In this document: piece by piece, positions 38,287 through 48,900 of the stretch | How positions within the stretch are numbered: the stretch's first letter is position 1 | How the letters are laid out: each line of letters opens with the position of its first letter | Origin: Apostichopus japonicus | Taxonomy: Eukaryota > Echinodermata > Holothuroidea > Aspidochirotida > Stichopodidae | DNA: 64,000 bases | Assembly: GCF_037975245.1 (NCBI RefSeq) | Contig: NC_092579.1 | Location: 2,285,001 to 2,349,000, forward strand | Direction: 5' to 3' | Translations under genes and position numbers: made by a program | Notes under the pieces: generated by a model | Databases searched by the model: none | Told to the model about the DNA's origin: nothing | Seen by the model: the letters and a program-made list of their open reading frames with translations, nothing else

Positions 38287-39996
38287 CCCTGTCTCAAAGT
38301 GAAACAAGTTCTGAAACTTTTGTGTGGTTGACAATATTTCCACCATTCTGTCAAGGTGTTGGTCTTGTGAAGAAAAGAAACTGCTGTCCAGAGCAAGGTT
38401 GCTTAACCTCGAAAACTCAGCCTTCAACTGAAAGAATAAAATGAGAAATGTAGAAAACAATATTTAGTTAAGTTTGCCCCATGAAGAGAAGATGGCTCCC
38501 TTTTGCCAGGTAGCAATATTATAGAAAGCAATTTCCAAGGTGAGAGTATAAATGCAACTTGTAAGTGCATTTGTCGATGGTAGTCAACTGCCAATCGGAA
38601 TCCTGGGTAAGACCATATATAATATACAGTTATAATCTAATTTTACAGGTATTTAGTGCAGATATTAGTGACAAACAAAATAGTAATGGTGACTGACATC
38701 CATGGGTTAAAAAATACTAATTACTAATGCTAAAAAATGCTTAAAATGCTAATTACTGATCAGATCACCCTGCTGCACCATATTAGACCACATACTTTGT
38801 ATCTCTTTTTTTCTGTATTTTACCAAAATTTTATACATAAGAAATAAAACATCTCTAACACTAATCACCCACTGTGATTACTTTTACTACTCATTATACA
38901 CTGCAGCTACTATATCATGAAAAATACAAAACAAAATGTTCAATTTTAGTGAAGGAGACAGCACCCCCAATAAGTTAATGAACAATTAAGGAACTTACTT
39001 CACTGGGAAGAAATAAGGCGGGCATCTTTCTACCATTTCGTTGACGGCTGGCGCATTTAAGACCAGGTCCTGTCTACGGTATGCATAGGTCCTTATCATC
39101 ATTTTTAAAATCTTGTCCATGTCCCTGTTTCTCTTTTGAACTTCTGTGCAAAAGTTTTCTCAATAAGACTCCATACTTGTTGCATCTTCTCCAATTGGAA
39201 TGTCTGGTAAGTAATTTATTTCTGCTCTCTTTGGTTTTTTGTGTTTTGATGAAGACATTCCAGGGTAGGAGCGCTTCCTTGAGTTAACGTTTAGTTCCAT
39301 GCAGTCCAACTTTCTCATTTTTGCTCTAAGATTACCCATCTTAAATTTGATGCTGTTAAGCATTTCATCATAGCCAGAGGAACTTCCCTTTTCAGCCAAA
39401 CAAGGATAGGTCCTCATGATTGCTTTTGCTACTTCAGTGTATTCCATGTGTGTTGGATAAGCTTTGTACTCCCAAATGCGGTTAGCAATCGCATCAAGGA
39501 ACTGACTTTTGTGATCTTTGCTTAAGTCAAGGTGCTTCTTTCCTTCTGACAGATACTTTCTATTACCATCTTCAAAAACCAGTTCAAGCTCTGGGCCTAC
39601 TTTAGGTACCTGAAAGACCTCTGGCCAACACCCTTGTCTCAGTTTGGCTTCTACCGACTGTATGTCATCATTTGAACTAACACTCATAGTGTCATGTGAG
39701 CTTCCGAACGAACCGACAGATGACAGTGAGGGTGTACTACTCTGATAGCACTGATCTTCAGCAATTTCAGTGTATATCACTTGGACAGATGCACATGTCT
39801 CTGGTAAATCATTTGCATTAGTTAGATTCACCATCTCACCGCCAAAGTCTGGATCAGCATATTGCAAAGTTAAACTGCCTTCAAGGCTTAACTTATCTTT
39901 CAAAGTTTCCATAAGGTTTTCAACAGACTCTGGACGTTGCTCAAGGGACACCTTCTGAATGTCCTTTGGTGACAACACTACCCTCAATTTGTACAT
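38287..39996 (-). CDS. PB1/SAMD3-like family gene, in-frame stop (possible pseudogene)
   Basis: The frame from ATG 39996 runs 278 codons to TGA at 39160-39162. Residues 1-77 look like a PB1-type domain (LTLQYADPDFGGEMVNLTN). A Ser-rich linker follows, then a region (about 120-235) resembling fish proteins named SAMD3-like (LVFEDGNRKYLSEGKKH; NSIKFKMGNLRAKMRKLDC), and a basic nuclear-signal-like patch (KHKKPKR). After the TGA the same frame stays open for 52 codons and still resembles the family (KMMIRTYAYRRQDLVLNAP) up to a splice donor at 39003. It joins in phase to an exon at about 38287-38427 (LKAEFSRLSNLALDSSF). The TGA therefore cuts a conserved reading frame. An acceptor just upstream of the ATG (about 40009) implies a 5' UTR exon further right. 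Function is unknown. Confidence 0.65.
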
Positions 39997-41070
39997 AGTA
40001 TCAATTTCTGAGCAATCCTATGCATGAAAAGAGAACAATGTAAGTGAGTTAGAAGCTGGCTATATCGTTTCGTACACTCCCCTTAGAATTACAGTACTGT
40101 ACCACATAGTAATATTTTAGCAGTAAGTGCAACAACCCATTCAGCTGCAGTATACCAAATGCACTGCATAAATATGCAGTATGGCAGCTGATCTACTGTA
40201 CATCTACTCTTGGCTACTTGCATGAGTAGAAATTTTGCATGTAAATGTCATCCAAGTACTGCATCTTTCAACGTTTAGTAAGGCTCATGCTTTATCACAG
40301 ACAACTCAACTTAGGGTAACTCCTATTGTTCTTCATGTATATCTACAGTGTTTCAACACAACCACTTTAGCTTCTCTCATAGTGTAGGAAGTTAGAGGGT
40401 AGTAATCTTTAAGATTACCTGGAGGCTGGACAAACTACTTGATCATAGTTTTCAGTCTCTGTCACTTTGTATGCTCCAATGTGGCTTTGAAAAATTTTGC
40501 TTTGAAAGATTTATGCAATTTTACTACAAGCCATCCATTGTTTTTATCAACAATAATAGTTTGTATATTTGCTAGTACAGAATGACCACTATCACTGCCA
40601 ATCACAACAAACATATCTCTAAATTATACCTCATTCAAATTTGCTAATCAGTACCATGTATTAACCACATGAGCTCATGCTGATGAACCGAATGTTTTAC
40701 TCCTTTGTCTCACACTGTGTAACTAACTGTTAATGGTTAGGCCTATCTGTAAAGCTCTATAGCCTAACCTAATGCACAGCCTACGTTCAACGTGAAATGG
40801 AGCTTATAAATTTTGTAGGCTAGGCTGTTGAAATAGTAACTTTTCTTATCCAATTCAATCACGCATATAATTTCATGCTGCAAGTTTTTAACTTTGACTT
40901 GGGCTAATTTTAACAACATATTTCTGATTCAGTCGAATTTTTGCGAATATCATTACTGTATTGAGCATTAATCATTCTAAATACGAACCGTAAATCATCC
41001 AAGACTTGGAAAAGCTGGCCCCTGACGTATGTTATCTACTTAGTCGATATACGCGCGCGAGCGATCACTT

Positions 41071-41230
41071 ACCGGTAATTTTGTTGCAAATACGCACAGT
41101 CTTCTCTTTCCAGTCGTTTTCATGTAGAAATGTTTTGATACTCGACCATCACAAGTTGAAACAACGATATCTTCATACGTTGATCTACGTTTCCGCATAA
41201 AACTTACGTAAATCATGTTGTAACGCTTAT
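41071..41230 (-). promoter_or_regulatory. Possible 5' UTR exon and promoter of the SAMD3-like gene
   Basis: On the minus strand a GTAAGT-type donor occurs at about 41070 after 'gcgtatttgcaacaaaatta'. The SAMD3-like coding exon starts with an acceptor (ttcatgcatag) near 40010, so an upstream non-coding exon is expected. The CpG-rich 'cgatatacgcgcgcgagcga' just below fits a promoter-proximal intron. This is inference from splice signals and composition. Confidence 0.3.
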
Positions 41231-41439
41231 TTTAACATTATTGAGTCATCCTGACTGTCATAACCCTTGTTCAGAACGCTCATCTACCGGTTGGGTTTTA
41301 CAGTGTAGGTATGACACCAATCGTCCTATTCTACTGCTAGTTTCCCGTCCATCTTTCCCCCTAGTTTCCCGTCCATCTCAACCCATTGTCCCAGGGGTGC
41401 TTTGTTCCATGCGGAAGAAATGATAACATTTGCCTGAAG

Positions 41440-41769
41440 CAGGGGTTCCCTAACTGGGGTGCATGAACCCCCAGGAGTGAGTGAGTCCATCCCAGGGGGT
41501 TCGTGAGACGTTTCTGAAAGTCAAAACTAGAGTACTTTTTGTTGAACTAAAATCTAATATATCATATAATTTAGTAATGTACATAAGTCGACAACCTCTA
41601 CAATATTACACTATGGAACTTGATCTTTTACGAAGCACTGTTATGCGTATTATAGTATAATAATGACACATGTCGTGTCTCGAAAAGTTCGTGGGGGGGG
41701 GGGGGGGGGTTCGTGGACAACTCTGACATCCACAGGGTGTTCGAGGGGGATAAAGTTAGGGAAACCCTG
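41440..41769 (+). mobile_element. hAT-type MITE with perfect 8-bp target duplication
   Basis: A 330-bp element begins CAGGGGTTCCCTAAC and ends GTTAGGGAAACCCTG, terminal inverted repeats that match at 13 of 15 positions and have the CAG...CTG ends usual for hAT elements. The 8-bp sequence GCCTGAAG flanks it exactly on both sides (41432-41439 and 41770-41777). It has no transposase and contains a long G-run (about 41693-41710). The intact duplication suggests a fairly recent insertion. Confidence 0.9.
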
Positions 41770-41777
41770 GCCTGAAG

Positions 41778-43311
41778 CGACACATGTCAAATCTGTTATC
41801 TAGCTCCCCCAGACACAAAGAAGACAGTTTTACTCACTCAGTGGTTAAATTCAGAAACACGATATTGTGTTTTTTTTTTCACTTTGTTGGTTTGCCACAA
41901 AGTTTCCTTCATAGCTTTAATCACTTTTGATATGAAAGTAAAAACTTAACAACTCATTTACACTATACACTTTTAATATGATAAAGAAAAGATACACTGG
42001 TAAATAACTTTCTGTTAAAGAATGATAGGATAGTGCATAGGCACCTTGTCAAATTTGGAGTGTTTATTTGGAGGGGCATAATTTTTGTTTGATGGGGCAT
42101 TTGCATGGTTCCACCAAAAGGTTCCATCGCTGAATCCATAAATTAATTTTAAAAAGTTGGGGAGATATAATCGAAATTTCATGGGGGCATAAAGAGCAGT
42201 TTTGCTACATGGATTTACTATACTAATTCAATTCAGTTTTATGAAACACTACCTAAGAACAAAGTATTGGGGTGATCCTACACCCCCCCCCCCCTCACTC
42301 CACCCGTATTTAACCTTCAAACATGGACACCAAACCAAACTGTAGGATGCGACCAAAATTTAACGTATTGTCCATGGTCCAAACTAGCATTCAGGCATTC
42401 TAATAATCACCTCTGAGGGGATCTAGGGGATTTGCTGGGTCGTAGCTTAGTCGTCAAGGAAGCTACTTGGTGGCGGGCCTAAACGTTTGCTGACCGCTGG
42501 GCTACGGAAGCGCGTGGACGGTAAAATACTATCAACAAATTTGTCTTTTATATATAATATGAAAACATTACAACAACAGTTTAAACTGATCAAGATAATC
42601 AACAACACAATGCAGCAAGCCGAGCGACAGTTCAAAGGTCATCAGTACTTGCCCAAATGAATGCTTAAGTAGCTTTAAGTTTTCAAGTGGACATTCCTGA
42701 AGACTGTCAGCCTACTATTCCAGGCACTGAAGACGGTTAAAATTAGACAAGAAAATGTCTCTATGAGAGAACACGCCCTAATCAAGACACAAAAAAACCC
42801 ATCACCTTATACTTATATGACAGACTGCGAGAAGTACAACTCCCCCCCCCCCCCCCCCCCAAATAGCCAAGACAAACCATGCTCCGTGTGAGAGATATCT
42901 CAAATTAAATGTCATGTCTGTTCACTGTCATTGTGTAAATCTGTGATGTCATAGTGCTATTGGGATCCGTAACCTTTTACTTTCTCTATGTTTATACAGT
43001 GTTGACACTGACCCTTCATAATGAATACATTCATTACCTCATGTTAAGACCTTTCGTGTCTTAGATTCAACACTTACAAAAAGCCATTTCTATTACGGAA
43101 AACAAGCATTTGTAATGTAATGGCTCGATGATGTCATATTTAGACTTGATCAAGTCGTCAACCTTGTATGTGAAGTAACATTAAATACCTGATTTCCTTT
43201 CTAAGCTGTATGGGGAAGTTGTTTTTGACAGTCACAGTTATCTCTATCACATAGCTTAATAATGATGGTTGGGTTCATCTCCTTTAAGGGTGGCAGGCTT
43301 TCTAGCACATT
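41778..43311. other. Intergenic DNA, no gene seen
   Basis: Contains C-runs at about 42285 and 42841-42860. No coding sequence with family resemblance and no inverted-repeat element could be supported here. Confidence 0.4.
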
Positions 43312-43316
43312 TTGTA

Positions 43317-43475
43317 TGTATATATTTTAGATCCTCCTGCGAGCAGGAACTCGCGAAGAAGCCTCATTGGCTTATCAAACCCGCAAGCGCAAGCTGACCG
43401 AAGTCAGTCTCTTAGATTCATATTTAACGTCCATGATTATGAATTGTCAATTATCAACAACTGTATAACTGGACG
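43317..43475 (-). mobile_element. 5'-truncated SINE copy
   Basis: It matches the SINE at 51598-51830 over its 3' body: 'gatcctcctgcgagcaggaa', 'aagcctcattggcttatcaa', 'gctgaccgaagtcagtctct' and 'ttaacgtccatgatta' on the plus strand. The tRNA-like head is missing. The element is oriented on the minus strand. Confidence 0.8.
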
Positions 43476-43479
43476 AGGG

Positions 43480-45935
43480 CTACAATGATTACCTCATACT
43501 TTCTAAAATATACAAGAATTCCACAACTTAAACATAAATAACAAATGCAATCATATTAGCCATCAATGTTTTGTGATACCATTTATGCACGTTGTACCTT
43601 TAGTTTATCCTACTACGTTGACAACCAGCCTAGCCTGTTCTCGAGACTATAGAGTGAATGAAAGTCAACTCTTTAAGTTCTTCGTTACTGCTTACAGACT
43701 AGATCACATTGTATTTGCACATTATACTACCATAAGCTATGACACATAGACTACGATACAAAAAACAAGAAAATAAACATCACATAAATCATTTTGTAAC
43801 CACTTTTACAGGCATATTTTTGGATACTTTTAAAAAGAAATAGAATCATTTTCAAATTGGGTACAGTGTCATCAGCCTTTTAACATATCTAACCGTACCC
43901 TCAATAAGAATCTCAATTTCATTTTGGGCTAGCAACTCTTGCCTTTGGTTTTGTTTACCATTTTACCAACTGTTGGCAGTTCTTTCTCTATTACATATAA
44001 ACTGTGTAAACTGTTTCACTTCCAGCTTTGAAACCAGTGACTCTTAAATCTGTAGATTGGTAGAATGCAAATGAATGGTATGCTAATTTATATTAAATTA
44101 AATATTACAAAAGAAGGAATGTCAAATTGGACGTGTATACATTGTGATTAAATGATACGATAGTTAACAAGCAAATATTTCAAACTCCATAATGGAAGAA
44201 CCATGGCGCACAGTGGCGTAACGAGGCCGGTGCGACCTCCCGTGGCCCACAGAAGTGCCAAAGACCAAAAATTATAATCACTAATCGGGTTGAAGACAAG
44301 TTTTAAAAAGAAGAGATTTGATTTACTTTCTTTTGTCTTAAATACTGTTCAGTACAATTCTTAAAGTTCTCTCCCAAAACCCACCAAAATAGGACTTAAA
44401 ACAAAAGCCTTTCCGCAATAGAGAAAGCCTGAGACTGCCATACCTGTGCACATAGAGGTAACAATATAAAAACAAATTCTCACCCATGCCCAAACCATGA
44501 TGGCTGGGCCTGATAGGTGATTTGGGGGCTATATATTGCTGCACCAGGACCAGGTTGCTCCATACTATCCAACTGATGGTGCAATCATATGCCAGGGGTA
44601 TAACATATCTTGAATCTAATCAATACATACTGCTGTATAGGAAAACATGTTACAAAGACTTTTCTATCAGGAAATTTATTACAAAACTGAGAGAGATAAT
44701 GCCGTGTTGGGCTATTGGAGAGTAACACCAAGAATGCCCTGAAGATCCTGGCAGTGTTTTCACTGAACAAATTCAAAGGTTAATCCTAAAGTGCTACTAT
44801 ATATTGCATAGGATTCAAAGTAATATTGAATGATGTGTTCCCAATTTTTCAAAATGGGAAACTGCCAAATTTTCTTGCCACATCCCAAAGAATGATTTTC
44901 TCCTGTATTCTGAACTTGCAAATGTGCAGGCTGTCTAACGGGAAAAAATAGTCCAAAACAAAGTGGTAAACGAAATTTAGTTCCTTGAAGCTTGGCATTA
45001 CTATTCTCACTCGTCAATGTTTGGTATAGTAAAAGGGAAGCAAACAACATTTTCAACATAGTTTTAATAACATAGTTTTAATGACATGTCACTACCCAAT
45101 TGTTTGACCAAGAGCAACATAGTAATGGAATGTCCACCTCATCTTCATGCAACACTGCACTGCACTATGCTGGGTCAGTTTTACACTATGAGGGGTGGAA
45201 CCAGGACGTCCAGAAAGGGCAGATCCCCCTACCCCTCCCCAACCTCACCCTCCCCACACAAAAGAATTTATAGTTTTTATTTGCACAACCTTGCATGTAG
45301 ACTTAATTATAACCATAATTAATAGCCTACATACCTTTGAAAATGCACCATTTCATGTCTAAAATTTTCATTTTTTTCTCTGTCAGAGCATGGAGCTATC
45401 CCAGGTTTATAGCTCCATGGTCAGAGCATTCCCTGACCCCCTACATGGAAGTTGACTTCAACAGCCTTAGGGCCACACCTATCTATACATCCTGGACCGC
45501 ACTGGCTATAAGTTTTATCAAGTATCATTGCCCATGACAGAATTGTGGTGATGTGTGCATACTGTAACTGGAGTAATACATAACGTCTTACGAACAACAA
45601 ACTTATATGTTATTCAAGGCAGGCACTGTGTTTACTGTTCAAGGAGATGTTATGTATATTCAAAGTTTTCCAATCTTTTGATTAAAAATGAATGAAACTT
45701 TCATTATTTGACCTTTTTAGGTTCTCTAGCTTACAACATCGGAATAATTATATCTTTTTCATCATCATTTTGATGTTTCTAAATTATTTCCAAATCTCAG
45801 GATTTAACCTCCCTTTTTCATTGATGGTTCTTTCACACTTGTTTATTATGATGGCAGCTTGACATGTACTCGCAAATGCTATCACCGATACTTTGATAGC
45901 CTCTCTTTGCGAGGGCAGGAAGAACAAGGAATAGA
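43480..45935. other. Intergenic or 3' UTR region of CBX-B
   Basis: No further gene recognised. The part just left of 45936 should be the 3' UTR of CBX-B. Open frames around 44338-45537 show no family resemblance. The polyadenylation site could not be fixed. Confidence 0.4.
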
Positions 45936-48900
45936 TCAGGAAGCTCCCCTGAAGAAGCCCTCTGCTTTCGTGCATTCCTTGATGGTAATGGTGAGTTCCT
46001 TGTTCGTAACATCTGTAATAATGACATCGTTCAAGAGTTCCTTTCTCGGATACCAATCTATCACTTCCTTTTTGCATGCGACAGTTTCTTCTTCTACGAC
46101 TTTCACGTCTGAGCTCTTCTTCTCTTTGTTTGGCAAGAAGACATCATCCAGTGGATCTTTCGGCGCTTTGCTTTGGTCTTCCTCGACCGTAGAAGGTTTT
46201 ACAACTTCTATAGTTCTATCCTCCTCCTCCTCCGTCTGTGAATTTGTATCTGGTTTGCTTGTTGTGTCTTCCAAGATCTCGGAGACGTCTAAACCGAGAT
46301 CTTTCTCCTTCTCCGGGGAACATTGTTCTACTCTGTCCTCACGGGGCACAACTTCGATTGAAGCTTTCGCTGGCGACGATATCGCTCTCTTCAACACTTT
46401 GATCTTTGGCCCTCTTTCCAGAGAGTGATCGTTGAGGACTAGCGTCTAGAAATGAATACAAGTGATCAAGTTTTGATGGTGATGGTTAAATTTGAGAAAA
46501 TGAGTGAAACAAAGAGCGCTATGTACACACTAAACAGACCAGAATTGTTAAAGAGAGGGCTACTGTATGTACACACTAAACAGACCAGAATTGTTAAAGA
46601 GAGGGCTACTGTACGTACACACTAAACAGACCAGAATTGTTAAAGAGAGGGCTACTGTACGTACACACTAAACAGACCAGAATTGTTAAAGAGAGGGCTA
46701 CTGTACGTACACACTAAACAGACCAGAATTGTTAAAGAGAGGGCTACTGTACGTACACACTAAACAGACCAGAATTGTTAAAGAGAGGGCTACTGTACGT
46801 ACACACTAAACAGACCAGAATTGTTAAAGAGAGGGCTACTGTACGTACACACTAAACAGACCAGAATTGTTAAACAGAGGGCTACTGTACGTACACACTA
46901 AACAGACCAGAATTGTTAAACAGAGCTCTATGTACACACTTAACAGACCAGAATGTTTAACAGAGCGCTACTGTACAGTATGTTCACACTAAACAGACCA
47001 GAATGTTAAAGAGAGTGCTACTGTATGTTCACACTACACAGACCAGAAAGTTAATGCGGAATGTCTAGTCCCACACATTAGGTACTGCACTGGTGTAATA
47101 CAACATGGTCGGTAGTTGGTATATATACATATCAAGCCATCCATTTATATACCATAGTGGAGTTACAGGTATATATTTAAAATTAGAGATTTAAAATTAC
47201 CTTTTGTTACAGTACCAAATAATGATGATTTAAGAGATGATTCTGAGGAAAATTAATTTTTCCACCTCAATGTGATGAAAGAGTTACATGTTCTAAGCAT
47301 CTTGTGAAAGATGCAAACCTACATTTGCATATAAATAGATATTGACCATTGAAATTGTTAAGGAATTTCACTGTCTTATTTTGTACACTGACATCAGAAT
47401 GGTATTTTTACCTTGTTATTTTGTGCTGTAATTCTGTTGACCTTTGGTTGCCTACAGTTATTTACTTTTCCATATAGCAATGTTAAGTGAACAATATGCC
47501 AAAGACAGTTGTAATCATATTTAAGATGTATTCCAATTCTAAAGTAGGGAATTGGATGTAAATTAAGAGCAAAAAACACAAAGGAATTTGTAGGCATCTT
47601 TCTATGACATCACACCTGTTTGCCTCAAATTAACTTCAGGTGCAAAACGTATCAACTTTAATTAACTTTGTGTTCAAACATTGTATAGCGGCATTGAAGG
47701 CTCAGGAATTTGGCTCAGATTTTAAAATACTAGCATTCCTGTGTAAAACCTGCTGTACATAGTTACACTTGTATAGCAAATCGACCATTTTGCATAGTAT
47801 TTTGCATAGCAATACTGGATAAATGATTCCCTCTGTCAACTCCAAACGCAGTTATCTTGAAAACTGTGCAATTATTGAATGCAAAATCCAAAAGGATGCT
47901 TAAAATAATATGTTCTGCCTTCATCAGTATAAAGTAAATTTTCACAAGGACAATCCTTTTAAAGTGTTGGAAACCTGAATGTATAGTTTGTTCTTGCCAA
48001 CAGTAGATAATTAAGAAAGTTGGTAGCAACAAAACTTCTCGTATTGCTATTTTTAACCCCCTTTACTCAGTCAGGTCTGTCTGCTTGAAAAGATTTGTCC
48101 TTGTAAATTTAGTTTCTGTGCTATTGAGAACAAAAGTTATGAAAGGAAAAGGACACTAAATCCTGTAAATGGGCTAGTGTCACACACACACACACACATG
48201 TTTGTATTAAATTCAGACCGAGGACTCCATTGTATTTTCCATTGTTCAAATCCACGTACCCTAACCTTAACAATACCCCATACAATAAAATTCTTCCAAG
48301 GACGTGGTGATTCTTTAGAAATCACAACCGAGGACCTGAAATTCTTTTGTTCAAGTCCTCGGTCAGATAGCAAAACAAACGCACACACACACACACACGC
48401 ATACCCTGTAAACTACACACCATCATGAATGCATTGGTAAATATGATTACCTCTGAAACCAAAAATGAGACAAGCTCTGTTATCTTCAATATCATCAATA
48501 TCTGTACCAGCAATAAAATGTGTTCCCTGTTATAAACAAATACCTATTGTATAACAATAAATTAATAAGGGTTGTATACATCATAAAGTTACAGACTTTC
48601 CAATCATTTTTCTAAGCTACCTGAATGTCCAAAAAAAATGGTAAAGAAGTGTTAAATTCAGGTCTGTTTCAGTGTGTATAGATTGTTAGCTGAGTCTCAT
48701 CAACAACACAAAAGTTAAAACTAGTATTTTCTTTCAAGTTTCATATCAACACACTTACTTTTCTTCGTCCCCTCTTTGGTTTGCGCCCCACACGGGCAAA
48801 ACCTGTAGATTCTCTTTGAACTCTGGAAAGGCAATGGAGAGTCAACAAAGAAAATTGCCTTGAATTAAAGTAAAACATTTACAGATTATAGGACAAAACT

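Noticed and set aside
45859-46428. 189-codon Ser-rich plus-strand frame
   Set aside because: It is antisense to the last exon of CBX-B, which has a clear Pc box and splice acceptor.
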